A stretch of DNA of 64,000 nt. Origin: Paenibacillus methanolicus. Its GTDB lineage: Bacteria > Bacillota > Bacilli > Paenibacillales > Paenibacillaceae. Each line of letters opens with the position of its first letter. Positions within the stretch are counted from its first letter, which is position 1. Positions 1 through 9,397 of this stretch are shown here, piece after piece. Below the pieces are notes generated by a model that did no database searches, was not told the origin of the DNA, and saw only the letters and a list, made by a program, of their open reading frames with translations. The stretch covers positions 62,001-126,000 of the forward strand of contig NZ_VNHS01000002.1 in NCBI RefSeq assembly GCF_008124765.1, given 5' to 3'. The position numbers were made by a program, and so were the translations under genes.

Positions 1-1351
1 CCTCCTTGACAAGCTCTAATGGATCCTCCTCTTCGTACCAGAGCGGATACAAGTTGAACGAGACGATATCCGCAAGATCGAAGCAAAGCTCGCGATCGCG
101 GTGATGCGAAGCAAAGCTTAGCGGTCTAGTCGCATCCATCGCCCGGATTTGTTCAAGCTGCGCGCGATACATCTCCCGGCCTTCCGGCGTATCGCTTGCG
201 CATTCGTTCAGAATCGCCCAGATGATGATGCTCGGATGATTGAAATGAGACTCCACCATCTCCCGGTTGCAATCCTCGCATTGCTTGGCGAACAGCGGAT
301 GCTTCATTTGCTCCAGACTAAGACCGCGCGCATGATTTTCTTCCCATACGAACAAGCCCCGCTCATCGCACAAATCAAGGAACCTTTCGTCGTTCGGATA
401 GTGGCTGGTCCGGACGGAATTGGCGCCCATGTCCAGCATCAATTCGATGTCGTGCACCATAAGCGGGTAAGGAATGGCGGCTCCTGCCAGCGCATGATCC
501 TCGTGCCGATTGAAGCCCTTCAGCACAATCTCCTCGCCGTTTACCCGGATGCGTCCGTTCCCCGTCGACACCGTTCGAAAACCGACCCGCTCGATCAAAT
601 CATCGACGGGAGCTTCTTGCCCCTCCATATACAAATTCGCCTTCAGCAGATAAAGCGTTGGATCACCAGCCGACCACGGAGTAATGCCGGGAAACGGCTC
701 CGTACTCGATATCTCGACGGTTTCACCCGGCATCACGCTCGCCTCGCCTGCGTCAATATCCCGGCCCGCCAGATTGAACTGCAGCCGTGCGCGGCAAGCC
801 CGTTGTCCGATATTCCGAACATAGAGCCGAATCGTCCCCTGCCAGCCTTCGGCCGTACGAATCGGCGTGAACGCGATTCGTTCGATGAACAATTCTTGCA
901 GCAGCTCAATGGCCGAAGGCCGGATTAAGCCCCCGTAGGTATGATAATCGTTCGGAACATGGAGCGCGGACGATTCGCCGAACGAATTGTCCACGATCAC
1001 GGCAATTTCATGCGTTCCCGGTTCGACATCCGGAATGACGAGAGCAAACGGCGTGTATGCATTATAATGGCGTCCTACCGGGATACCGTCAAAAAAAACA
1101 TCGGCTGTATGGCTCACGCCTTTGAAAACAAGCCGGATTGCGCCTTTCCGCGATATTTCTACCATTCGCCGGTACACGGCTTTGCCCCGATAGGTTGAGA
1201 ACTGCGGATGCATCTCCCAACACCCGGGTACGGGCATTCGGTATTCGTAGCGGGACGGCAACCCGTCCTTCCCTTTAGTTGGTTGGAAATCCCAATCGCC
1301 TTCCAGCTCTTGCACGTCGCGTATTTCATTCGTTCTAAATAGTCGCAGCAA
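1..1351 (-). CDS. GH2 beta-galactosidase/beta-glucuronidase, partial at left edge
   Basis: About 450 N-terminal codons of a cytoplasmic glycoside hydrolase family 2 enzyme are visible; the C-terminus lies outside the window. The reading frame is open from a TTG start at 1351, preceded by a GGAGGG ribosome site. Reverse-strand translation shows the sugar-binding jelly-roll (ELEGDWDF near residue 18), the immunoglobulin-like domain, and the start of the TIM barrel with the family signatures LKGFNRHEDH and WAILNECAS; the NE pair of the latter, near residue 385, holds the expected acid/base glutamate. The nucleophile would lie beyond the edge. No signal peptide is seen, so it probably acts on imported oligosaccharides, removing a beta-galactosyl or similar residue. 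It has its own promoter with the shared operator (1418-1471). Substrate cannot be decided from sequence alone. Confidence 0.9.
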   Translation of the reverse strand, partial: MLRLFRTNEIRDVQELEGDWDFQPTKGKDGLPSRYEYRMPVPGCWEMHPQFSTYRGKAVYRRMVEISRKGAIRLVFKGVSHTADVFFDGIPVGRHYNAYTPFALVIPDVEPGTHEIAVIVDNSFGESSALHVPNDYHTYGGLIRPSAIELLQELFIERIAFTPIRTAEGWQGTIRLYVRNIGQRACRARLQFNLAGRDIDAGEASVMPGETVEISSTEPFPGITPWSAGDPTLYLLKANLYMEGQEAPVDDLIERVGFRTVSTGNGRIRVNGEEIVLKGFNRHEDHALAGAAIPYPLMVHDIELMLDMGANSVRTSHYPNDERFLDLCDERGLFVWEENHARGLSLEQMKHPLFAKQCEDCNREMVESHFNHPSIIIWAILNECASDTPEGREMYRAQLEQIRAMDATRPLSFASHHRDRELCFDLADIVSFNLYPLWYEEEDPLELVKE

Positions 1352-1417
1352 CGGATTCCCTCCAAGCACTTCATATCATGCGATGATTGCTCTTATAGTC
1401 TTTTACTTTCACATCAA

Positions 1418-1471
1418 ATTATAGAGCACGGTTACATGGTAAACCATGATTTTCAGGTCATGAATTAGCAT
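1418..1471 (-). promoter_or_regulatory. Shared operator plus -10 box of the GH2 gene
   Basis: Read on the minus strand, ATGCTAATTCATGACC starts at 1471, followed by GAAAATCA and GGTTTACCATG, and then TATAAT at 1423-1418. The distance from the ATG of the element to the -10 is 48 nt, and from GGT to the -10 is 22 nt. The same layout precedes GH43, GH5, GH3 and the 40,969 binding-protein gene. There is no good -35 hexamer; GGTTTA occupies its place, which is typical of an activator-dependent promoter. Confidence 0.65.
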
Positions 1472-1504
1472 GATGTAGCCTCTAGGACTCACGCTCGATT
1501 GCAA

Positions 1505-1549
1505 GAAAAAAAGACGGCCTTAGTCCGATAGATGTCCGGATCAAGGCCG
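1505..1549 (-). terminator. Rho-independent terminator after CE4 gene
   Basis: On the minus strand CGGCCTTGATCCG pairs with CGGACTAAGGCCG, with two mismatched positions, and is followed by a T-rich run. It lies 36 bp after the stop of the CE4 gene that begins at 2394 and separates it from the GH2 promoter. Confidence 0.85.
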
Positions 1550-1584
1550 CCGAGGGCAGCGGATTTCAACGTAATTATGACTTG

Positions 1585-2394
1585 CTATCGAAGCCTCTTC
1601 GTTTCGCCTCCCGCAATACGGACGGCTTCGCCGTCTGCGCTAATCCAAACCTCAAGGGCATTCGGATTATGCACCATGCTTCGATCAACCGAGAAACGGA
1701 GCGCTTTAAGGGCATTCTGATAGGATACAATGTCCGTCATCGACGCTTTCCAGACCGATTCCTCGCCGTCGAGCAGCTCGCCCACCTTGTCTACCAGGTC
1801 CCAGTTGTCATCATGATCGAATTCGTAGCTGTGGCCCCAGATAAACAATAGCTCCATCCGGCTGAACCACTGCTTGGACGACAGCAGCTGTTCCGCCTTC
1901 TCGACCATGTCTTTATGGTGGCAGGTCGGATGCCATCTCAGCGAATCATCCGGCATGTGGAAGCCGCCGTGGCTCTGGACGGTGCGGGCATATTCGATAC
2001 CGAGCACCGGCAGCGCGTGCACAACGCGGTCGTTGTAGGTGCCGAACGGATAACTCATGCCGCGAACAGGGTATCCCGCAATCGCCTCCAGATTACGGCG
2101 GTCCGCGATCAGCTCCTCCGCGATCTGGTCATCCGGAGACTGCTCCAGGAATGGATGCGTGACGGTATGGGCCGAAATCTCGTGGCCGCGATATAAGTCC
2201 GCCGCTTCTTCGGCACTGATATATCCTTCCTGGCCGAAATTGCCGGAATTCAGATGGAACGTTCCTTTGAGGCCATATCGGTTAAAAGCCTCCACCAGCC
2301 TCCTGTCTTGCTCGCGGCCATCGTCAAAACTAAACGCGACCGCCTTGCCAAGCCCTCCCGGAAACCGGTCGAATCGAATGCTCACGTTACCCAT
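1585..2394 (-). CDS. Polysaccharide deacetylase family protein (CE4/NodB fold)
   Basis: A 269-aa protein without signal peptide. The NodB-type metal site is visible: SFDDG near residue 24 (first aspartate motif), HTVTH near residue 78 (HxxxH metal ligands), and the GMSYPFGTY stretch near residue 113, so a metal-dependent deacetylase of acetylated sugars is likely. Because it appears cytoplasmic and follows the GH74-GH5 gene by 26 bp with its own AAGGAGGAG ribosome site, it is probably co-transcribed with that enzyme. A role in removing acetyl groups from imported xyloglucan or xylan oligosaccharides is inference; other CE4 substrates are possible. Confidence 0.85.
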   Translation of the reverse strand: MGNVSIRFDRFPGGLGKAVAFSFDDGREQDRRLVEAFNRYGLKGTFHLNSGNFGQEGYISAEEAADLYRGHEISAHTVTHPFLEQSPDDQIAEELIADRRNLEAIAGYPVRGMSYPFGTYNDRVVHALPVLGIEYARTVQSHGGFHMPDDSLRWHPTCHHKDMVEKAEQLLSSKQWFSRMELLFIWGHSYEFDHDDNWDLVDKVGELLDGEESVWKASMTDIVSYQNALKALRFSVDRSMVHNPNALEVWISADGEAVRIAGGETKRLR

Positions 2395-2420
2395 TATGAC
2401 TCCTCCTTAAGTGAACTAGC

Positions 2421-5400
2421 TTAGTTCTTTCCCGATTGATCATGAGGAACCGTTACGGTGCCAGATGCTTCCGTAACATTCCCTGCTTGATCGGTCGCTC
2501 TATAAGTAATCGTATAAACTAGCGGCTCTTTACCCTTGGCTTTTTTGGCGAGCAGCAAGAATTCCGTATCGAAAGTGCCGATTTCGGCTTCTTGTACCAT
2601 AGATTCATAGCTGTCGACGGCTGCGCTCGGCGTAATGGACAGCAATTCCACTCTAGACAGCTCAACATCCGTTTCAACAGTTGCCGTTACTTTAACCAGC
2701 TTATTGTTGGCCGGCCACAAGGTTTCCTTATCCAGCACAACTTTCAGGGTAGGAGCAGCCGTATCAATGACCAAGCTTCTATACGCCCACTCCGACCAGG
2801 AGCCCCTATTGTCCTTCAAGCGAACCCTGATCGACCAATTTCCGTCCGCCAATCCATTTAAAGTGTATGAACCGGATGCGCCCGCCAGTTCGCCGCTGTC
2901 CACATCAACCGTCTCCCAACCGTTGCTGGAGGCTTGAACCTGATAAGCAGCTTGAACATCCGCATCGTCGGCGTCATGGAACGTCCAGTTAAGCTGCGGA
3001 CTATTCAGATTGATCGCCTGGCCATCCTCATACGAGGTGATCGAGGCGGATGGAGCCGAATTACCGGTTCCTCTGCCAGTAACGGTTGTGCCGACTTTGG
3101 TAATTGTGTATGTGACTACCTTGCCGCTCCAGAAGTGGAACGTCAGTTTCACAACGCCGTCATTCGTATTCTGGAAAAAGTTTGGCGTAAGCCTGATTCT
3201 TCCATTGGCGTAGTCAGGATTGTAGGCATCATAAATTTCCTTGTACGATGTCCAATTATGCGGACCGGCATTGCCGCCATCAGCGTATTTAGCCTCCATC
3301 GTAGCGATTCGATCGCCATTGAAGGCTGTAGGAATATCGAAGCCTTGGGAGGTTATCGTCCCGGAAACGCTGGACAACGTCGCTGTATCATAATAATGAA
3401 CGTACAACTTCCACGCAGGACCCGCGCTGAAATGGGCCGACAATACCGCTTTCTCGCCTAATGCGCCTGTAGCGAGACTTGAAAGATAGCTTGCTTTGAG
3501 CGTTAATACGTCCCCGTCCACCGTATAGTCTGTGCCGGGTACGAGCGTTTGATCGCCATTCTTCAGCGAGACAAAGCTGTTGCCGTTCAGGTTCAAGGTG
3601 ACCGATTGGTCGCTGACCGTCTCCCCGCTCTTGATGAAGATCCGATCGAAAGACGTCGTCGAAGTACGGCCGGTCAAGCTATGCATAATAATATGATATA
3701 GCTCCGGGTCACTCCACTCGAATGTTGTCCGGTTAACGTACGGGCCGTAATCCCACATCATCGTCGCAATGCTCTTCGACTGCGTAGCATGGAGGAAGTG
3801 TTCGAAATACTTGAGCATCTCTCCGCGCTCGACGGTTTCCTCTCCCTTACCGTAGCCGAGTATTCCGTATTCGCCTATGACAACGGGAATGCCCTTTGAT
3901 ACTAACGTATTGACATTGTTAACCATTGTATCGATACTGTTTTTCACTTCGTCATTAAACGTTGTATAGCCTGCAATGTTTACAGAGAAATGCCACAAGC
4001 CGTAATAATGAACAGTAGCGATTATATTCGAGTCGTTCAATGTTTCTATCGTGGCTGCAAGCGAATCCACATATTCTTGGCTGTCATTGGTCACCAGCGT
4101 CGGAAGTACAAGCGGACGAACCCCATTATTGCCGCCGGACGCTCTTACAATGTTGAAGAAGGTCGTATTCAATTCATGGAGCAGCGATAATTCTGTTGTG
4201 TCGTCAAGGTTGGTTCCGAAATAAGGCTCGTTGATGCTCTCGAACATCAGCTTGTTGGAATAATCCTTGAACGTGTTGGCGATTTGCTTCCAGACCGCCG
4301 TGTATTCGGCTACGACCTGGTCATGGTTCGCGTCCATCGTGTTGACCCATTCCACCGAATCGTGGTGCATATTGATCATGACGTGCAGGCCGGCTTCGAG
4401 CGACCAGTCGACAATTTGCCGTACCCGGCTCATCCACGCCGGGTCAACCGTGTAGGATGGCGCAGCTCCCGTGTGCGGATACCAGGTCACGGGAATCCGG
4501 ATGCTTTTGAAGCCCTGATCGGCAATTTGTTCAATAAACGCTTGGGTGACAACCGGATTGCCCCAAGACGTTTCATCTGCGCCTCTCGCATCCAGGGAAT
4601 TACCCAAATTATATCCCGGCTGCATCGCGTTGACATAGGACTGCATAGGCGTCTGCACCGTCGCACCCTCTTTAATATCGCCGCGCACGATGCCCATACC
4701 GTTCGTTCCGATATAGACCCGGCCGTACACTTGCCCATCGCCCGTAATCGTTCCTCGTGCATTCGCGAATTGATGCTGTTCGTCGTTAATACGGATCCAG
4801 CTCGCCCCTTCATCCTCCGATCGGTAGAACCCGAACTTGCCGCCGTTTATTCTCAAACCGGCATAGATCGTTTTATACGTTTGGCCCGGCGCTTCTTTGC
4901 CGAAACCGACGGATACCGCCTCGTCGACGCGGCCTATCTTCCCGAAACTCGCTCCCGAATCCGTCGAACGGAATAGTCCTTCCTCGCTGGCAAGCCAAAT
5001 ATCGCCTTCGGCCGCAGGAGCAGCCTTGAACTTGCCATTCAGATTATTCGGCAGTCCGGAAGCCGCCGAAGCCGTGAAGTTGGCGCCGCCATCCGTGCTG
5101 ACATAGAACTTCCCGTCAAGGAAACCGTAGAATTTGTCCGGATTGACGCGGTCCGAAGAGACGCTCGCGCCTTGCGGGATGCCCCTCGAGGCCGTCCACG
5201 TCTTGCCAAGGTCGGTAGAGAAGCTCACCGGCCGGACGGCGCTGCCATCCGGATGCGGAGACCATACGATCGTATGGCCGTTCGCGCCGACCGCGACCCA
5301 TCCTCCGCTCGTGTTGTCGCCATTCTCCGCCTGCCAGGCATTGGCCGCCGGCGTCCAAGTAACGCCGTTGTCCGTCGATATGCCCATCCGCGCATCTTGG

Positions 5401-7013
5401 TTCGATGCATGGCCGACCCGCACGATCAAATTCGGATTCGTCTCCGCGTAATCCAGATCGGTGCTGGTTCCGATATAAGGATTCCTGATCATGCGCGGCG
5501 CCGTATTCAGGTCTTCGTGACGGAACCCGCCAATATCGCCCATCGCGCTGATCAACGGCGCCCCGGATGGTGGGCTAATCAAGCCGAGAATCGCGGTCTC
5601 TTCAATCCCGTCCGCCATGACGGAGATCCCGATTTTCTCGCCCTTGTCGAGATTGGTCACGTTCTCGGAGCCGAACAGCGTCGCCCCGGTACCGTACATG
5701 ATCCGGTCGGAGTTGAACGGATCGATCTCCAGGTCGCCGATCATCCAGCCCAGCTTCGGCGAGGTCTCCGGATCGGTCTCCGGATCGCGTTGAACGCCCC
5801 AGTCGAGCCATGGCGAGATCGAATAATCGATCGTGTACCGGTTGTCCCGCTTCGGATACGTGCTGAACTGCCACAACGAATTCCATGTTTTCCCGCCGTC
5901 CGTACTGCGGTATATCGATTCCTCCGGCCACCATTTGTTCATCGTGGCGACCATGAGCGTATCCGGATGCTGAGCGTCGACGGCAAGACCGCCGTACGGA
6001 CTGCTCGTATTGCCGGCTCCTTCCGGGCTGATGTCCGTCCACTCGCCCGTCTTCGTATCCAGCTTCCATACCGAGCCATTGCCGCCGAGGTACGGTCCGA
6101 TCGTCGAGTTATACGATACGTACAGCATACCGTTGGAACCCAGCGTCCCGTGGTGGGGCAGGAAGCCCTGCTTCGGCTGGCCCGCTACCGGTTCCCAAGT
6201 AGCCCCGCCGTCGACCGACTTGTAAATGCTCGTCTGCGTATCCGCCAAGCCGACATAAATCGTCTGCGTCTCATGGCCCGCAGAGCCCGTCGAAGGATCG
6301 AAGGTGACCCATACGGGGCCGACATTGCCGCCGTAGTCATCCTTCACGTCGCCGACTGCAGTGAAGCTGCTCACCTTATGCCATGTCGCTCCGTAGTCCT
6401 CGCTCTTCCACAATCCGTTCCCGTTGCGGGCTCCCAAGTAGAGGATCCGGTTATCGTTCGGGTCGACAGCCAGACGTTCGCCCATGGAACGGCCGGGCAT
6501 GTTGCCGCCGAATTTGAACGGCATTTCCGTCTTCTCCCACGTTTGCCCGCGATCCTGCGAACGGAGAATGTAACCGTTCGACTGCACCCATTCGTTCGAG
6601 TAGGTGCCGGCAGCAATATAGACGCGATTCGGATCGACAGGGTCGGTAGCGATACTCTCTACGCCCGATAGGTTCCAGTCTTCCAAGCTCAGCCATTCCA
6701 ACAGCTGAATCCACGTCTTCGTCGCCGGGTCCCAGCGATACGCGCCCCCCATGTCCGTGCGGGCATAGATGAGATCCTTCTCCTTCGGGTTGTAAATAAT
6801 GCCCGGAATGAATCCGCCTCCGACGATCTTCACCCTGCCCCAGTCATAGGCTTGCGATTTCAACGGCACGATGTCCGATTGTACAGCCGCTGCTGCGCTT
6901 CCGGTCGAATCCGCTGCGAATGCCTTGCCGGGGATCGTCGTCAACGAAGAGCCCATGCTTGCCGTCAATGCGGCGGCCGTCAGCACAGACAGCCATTTTT
7001 TCCTTTGTTTCAT
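2421..7013 (-). CDS. Secreted multimodular GH74-GH5 xyloglucanase/endoglucanase
   Basis: A 1,530-aa secreted enzyme with two catalytic domains. Residues 1-34 form a signal peptide ending AFA-ADS. Residues about 40-780 are a GH74 double beta-propeller: many Asp-box-like repeats (SxDxGxTW), the RTDMGGAYRW motif (aspartate near 87) and MGDIGGFRH (aspartate near 492), which match the two catalytic aspartates of the family. Residues about 785-1110 are a GH5 barrel (GYNLGNSLDA, SINEPYFG with acid/base E near 929, VVIGEYGIL with nucleophile E near 1048). Then come an X2-like Ig module (1112-1195), a CBM46-like module (1195-1300, MEAKYADGG and GPHNWTS), an FN3-like module (1320-1420) and a final Ig-like module. 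Xyloglucan is the likely main substrate. The start has GGAGG 12 nt upstream. A cre site and a promoter lie just upstream. The GH5-X2-CBM46 part resembles known GH5_4 xyloglucanases. Confidence 0.93.
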   Translation of the reverse strand: MKQRKKWLSVLTAAALTASMGSSLTTIPGKAFAADSTGSAAAAVQSDIVPLKSQAYDWGRVKIVGGGFIPGIIYNPKEKDLIYARTDMGGAYRWDPATKTWIQLLEWLSLEDWNLSGVESIATDPVDPNRVYIAAGTYSNEWVQSNGYILRSQDRGQTWEKTEMPFKFGGNMPGRSMGERLAVDPNDNRILYLGARNGNGLWKSEDYGATWHKVSSFTAVGDVKDDYGGNVGPVWVTFDPSTGSAGHETQTIYVGLADTQTSIYKSVDGGATWEPVAGQPKQGFLPHHGTLGSNGMLYVSYNSTIGPYLGGNGSVWKLDTKTGEWTDISPEGAGNTSSPYGGLAVDAQHPDTLMVATMNKWWPEESIYRSTDGGKTWNSLWQFSTYPKRDNRYTIDYSISPWLDWGVQRDPETDPETSPKLGWMIGDLEIDPFNSDRIMYGTGATLFGSENVTNLDKGEKIGISVMADGIEETAILGLISPPSGAPLISAMGDIGGFRHEDLNTAPRMIRNPYIGTSTDLDYAETNPNLIVRVGHASNQDARMGISTDNGVTWTPAANAWQAENGDNTSGGWVAVGANGHTIVWSPHPDGSAVRPVSFSTDLGKTWTASRGIPQGASVSSDRVNPDKFYGFLDGKFYVSTDGGANFTASAASGLPNNLNGKFKAAPAAEGDIWLASEEGLFRSTDSGASFGKIGRVDEAVSVGFGKEAPGQTYKTIYAGLRINGGKFGFYRSEDEGASWIRINDEQHQFANARGTITGDGQVYGRVYIGTNGMGIVRGDIKEGATVQTPMQSYVNAMQPGYNLGNSLDARGADETSWGNPVVTQAFIEQIADQGFKSIRIPVTWYPHTGAAPSYTVDPAWMSRVRQIVDWSLEAGLHVMINMHHDSVEWVNTMDANHDQVVAEYTAVWKQIANTFKDYSNKLMFESINEPYFGTNLDDTTELSLLHELNTTFFNIVRASGGNNGVRPLVLPTLVTNDSQEYVDSLAATIETLNDSNIIATVHYYGLWHFSVNIAGYTTFNDEVKNSIDTMVNNVNTLVSKGIPVVIGEYGILGYGKGEETVERGEMLKYFEHFLHATQSKSIATMMWDYGPYVNRTTFEWSDPELYHIIMHSLTGRTSTTSFDRIFIKSGETVSDQSVTLNLNGNSFVSLKNGDQTLVPGTDYTVDGDVLTLKASYLSSLATGALGEKAVLSAHFSAGPAWKLYVHYYDTATLSSVSGTITSQGFDIPTAFNGDRIATMEAKYADGGNAGPHNWTSYKEIYDAYNPDYANGRIRLTPNFFQNTNDGVVKLTFHFWSGKVVTYTITKVGTTVTGRGTGNSAPSASITSYEDGQAINLNSPQLNWTFHDADDADVQAAYQVQASSNGWETVDVDSGELAGASGSYTLNGLADGNWSIRVRLKDNRGSWSEWAYRSLVIDTAAPTLKVVLDKETLWPANNKLVKVTATVETDVELSRVELLSITPSAAVDSYESMVQEAEIGTFDTEFLLLAKKAKGKEPLVYTITYRATDQAGNVTEASGTVTVPHDQSGKN

Positions 7014-7046
7014 GCCCCTTATTGTCCTCCTTTTATTTAATCATAT

Positions 7047-7060
7047 TGCAAACGCTGTCA
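7047..7060. promoter_or_regulatory. cre-like catabolite repression site before GH74-GH5 gene
   Basis: TGCAAACGCTGTCA fits the CcpA cre consensus TGNAANCGNTNNCA at every fixed position. It overlaps a dyad AACGCT-6-AGCGTT and sits 15-30 nt downstream of the proposed -10, where CcpA would block transcription. Confidence 0.6.
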
Positions 7061-7075
7061 TTAGCGTTGATATTA

Positions 7076-7129
7076 ATCTTATTGAAAACGATATCCGACG
7101 GGTACCCAGAAAATACAACTAATTATCAT
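7076..7129 (-). promoter_or_regulatory. Promoter region of GH74-GH5 gene, diverged operator
   Basis: On the minus strand ATGATAATT starts at 7129 and TAAGAT (candidate -10) at 7081, 48 nt apart, the same distance as ATGCTA to -10 in the five clear operators. The middle of the element differs and GGGTACCC replaces GGTTTGCA. A near copy lies at 28,008-28,061. Membership of the same regulon is tentative. Confidence 0.4.
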
Positions 7130-7130
7130 G

Positions 7131-7290
7131 TTAAAAATCATGTATATCCTCCACCTGGCGATCTCCTTCCTTCCCCATTTGAAAATTCGAATAAGACTTC
7201 TTTACCTTCCGCATATCCCTATATAGAACATCCAATCGTTGTTGATTCGTTCTAAACAGTCGCAACAAGGGGTATTCCTCCCAATGCTTC
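7131..7290 (-). other. Relic of a GH2-type gene start overlapping the end of GH42
   Basis: From TTG at 7268 the minus strand reads LLRLFRTN, identical to the first eight residues of the GH2 protein that starts at 1351, and is preceded by a matching GGGAGGAAT ribosome site inside the last codons of GH42. The frame then diverges and ends at 7131. At DNA level TTG-TTGCGACTGTTTAGAAC against TTG-CTGCGACTATTTAGAAC differs at two positions. It looks like the scar of a gene once overlapping GH42. Confidence 0.5.
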
Positions 7291-9264
7291 AACGAACTCG
7301 ACGATTTCAACCGCATATGGTCCCAAGATTACATCAGGACCGACGCTCCTCTCATGCAGAAGACTCCGATACGTATCATTCAGCTGGACCGTTTGCTGCT
7401 TTGGCGTCAGATTTAACAGGAACAAATAATTGGAGTTTCCCTTCCGGCGAATCGAAATTTGTACGCCCTCCGGTAACCCGGTAACTCGAGTTAGACCGGC
7501 CTCTTCGGCAGCTTTGTCGAATAAATCCAGATAGAAATTCTCCTCGGCAACGATACCTAAATAGTATACCTTCCCCTTCCCGTAGGAATGAACGGTTACA
7601 GCCGGCGTGCCTGCATAGAAATCGTCCGCATACCAAGCAACCGTCTCAGCGCCCGCAGGTTCTAGAATATCGCACCATTGACTGCACGAATACGTCTTCC
7701 CGTCCAACATGCGGATCGTATGAACGTCATAGCCGACGGGATCGTACTCCGCTACGGTTGCGCCTGCAGCCTCGGCTAGATGAGCTGGCAGCGGATGAAT
7801 CCAACATACGTTGCTCCTATTTTTTACGCCGGTACGGTTCGTCACTATTAAGGTGGCTCCGTTCTTCACGCAATTCTTCAGCTTTTCTGCCAATTGTTCA
7901 TCCAATAAATAGAGCGACGGCGCAACAATAAGGCGATACTTGTCCAGATCGTCCGTTGTATTCACAACATCCGTCAATAGGCCCGATTTGGTCAAAGCCC
8001 GATGGTATAGCTTCAGATTGTCGAAATAATTCATTCCTTCTGCTTGAGGTTGAATCTCGAACGCATTGTATATATCATGTGAATGCAGAACGGCAGCCTC
8101 GCCAATGACCTCTGATCCCGCCAAGACAAGAGAAAGCCGGTTCACTTCATCGCATAGCCTCCGGTACTCCTCGAATCGTCTGCCGGGTACATTGCTATGG
8201 TCGATTAATCCGTGCCAAAATTGTTCGGCGCCAAACGGAGCGCTTCGCCACCGGAAATGAACGAGCGTATCGGCGCCCCGCGCAATGCATTGCCAAGCGA
8301 AGGCCCGAATGAATCCGGGCTGCGGGGTCCGCCACATCGGAAACCAGCATCCGGGAGGGCCGCTTATCGTTTCCATGATCCAGAAATTTTGTCTCTTGAT
8401 ACCCCGGGTTAAATCGAGCGTTAACGCGCCGTTGTATCCGCCCGAAACCGATTTCTCAGGGCTCGTGCCGGGGTAATAATCGAGGGAAGCAAAATCCAAT
8501 TCCTCGCAAAGCTTGTAATAATCGAGAGACATCGGATAGCTCCAAATATTATGCGTGACAAAATGGTCCGGACAATAGCTTCGCAGAATCCTTAATTGCA
8601 ATTGTTGAAATTCCACGACGGAATCGGTTTCGAACCGCTTCCAGTCTAGTAAAAAAGACGGATTCCTGAATGTTGTTCCGCCAAGCGGCGTTGTGATTTG
8701 CTCCCAGGCGCTATATTCACCGCTCCAGACAACCGTACCCCAGTCCTGGTTCAAGGCTTCCAAAGTTACGTACTTCTTCGACAGCCATTCGCGAAACCGG
8801 TTGTTGCAATTCTCGCAATGGCACTCGTTGAGGCTAAACTCATTATCGATCTGCCAACCGATCACTGCCGGGTGAGAGGCATAATGAGCAGCCAGCTTTT
8901 CCACGATCCGAGCTGCATATAAACGCATCGATGGACTGTTGTAACAACGATGCCCGCGAATGCCTGGGTATCTCGGGTTCCGCATTGCGTCCCTCGGAAG
9001 CACATCCGGACAACGCTCCACAAGCCAATTAGGAGGCGTGCAGGACGGCGTGCCAATAACGATCTGGATCCCGTACTTATAGAAGATATGGATGGCATCA
9101 TCAAGCCAGCCGAACTCATATCGCCCCTCCTCCGGCTCTAGACGCGACCATGCGAATTCGGCCACACGAATCAGGCTTACTCCCGTCTCCTGCATCAGTC
9201 GTGCATCCTGCTCCCACATCGAGCGCTCCCAATGCTCCGGATAATAGTCGACACCCATTTTCAT
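7252..9264 (-). CDS. GH42 beta-galactosidase
   Basis: A 670-aa cytoplasmic enzyme spanning the whole GH42 family. The N-terminal TIM barrel starts at GVDYYPEHW; the acid/base glutamate is in QIDNEFS (about residue 145) and the nucleophile in WIMETISGPPG (about residue 302). A cysteine group (CHCENC, near 153) agrees with the zinc site of some GH42 enzymes. The trimerisation domain (about 400-600) and the C-terminal beta domain with LLNLTPKQQTV follow. It should remove terminal beta-galactosyl residues, for instance from xyloglucan or arabinogalactan oligosaccharides. It lies 133 bp behind GH43 with no terminator between, so read-through is likely; a weak TATAAA and operator-like stretch (ATGGCCAGAT) is present near 9,310-9,360. 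Its last codons overlap the GH2-start relic. Confidence 0.92.
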   Translation of the reverse strand: MKMGVDYYPEHWERSMWEQDARLMQETGVSLIRVAEFAWSRLEPEEGRYEFGWLDDAIHIFYKYGIQIVIGTPSCTPPNWLVERCPDVLPRDAMRNPRYPGIRGHRCYNSPSMRLYAARIVEKLAAHYASHPAVIGWQIDNEFSLNECHCENCNNRFREWLSKKYVTLEALNQDWGTVVWSGEYSAWEQITTPLGGTTFRNPSFLLDWKRFETDSVVEFQQLQLRILRSYCPDHFVTHNIWSYPMSLDYYKLCEELDFASLDYYPGTSPEKSVSGGYNGALTLDLTRGIKRQNFWIMETISGPPGCWFPMWRTPQPGFIRAFAWQCIARGADTLVHFRWRSAPFGAEQFWHGLIDHSNVPGRRFEEYRRLCDEVNRLSLVLAGSEVIGEAAVLHSHDIYNAFEIQPQAEGMNYFDNLKLYHRALTKSGLLTDVVNTTDDLDKYRLIVAPSLYLLDEQLAEKLKNCVKNGATLIVTNRTGVKNRSNVCWIHPLPAHLAEAAGATVAEYDPVGYDVHTIRMLDGKTYSCSQWCDILEPAGAETVAWYADDFYAGTPAVTVHSYGKGKVYYLGIVAEENFYLDLFDKAAEEAGLTRVTGLPEGVQISIRRKGNSNYLFLLNLTPKQQTVQLNDTYRSLLHERSVGPDVILGPYAVEIVEFVEALGGIPLVATV

Positions 9265-9397
9265 CTATACCAACCCTCTCTCACTTATCGCAAACAGTAG
9301 GTTTATACTGCCAATTCATCACTGCTTGCCGGCAGATCTGGCCATGATGTCATAGCCTGGAGCGCAGATGCCGTTATTCGCAGCCCCGAACTGTGCA

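Noticed and set aside
5172..6671. A 499-codon plus-strand frame opposite the GH74 domain
   Set aside because: It is antisense to a strongly supported enzyme, is rich in Arg, Ala and Ile as usual for the reverse of GC-rich coding DNA, and has no ribosome site.
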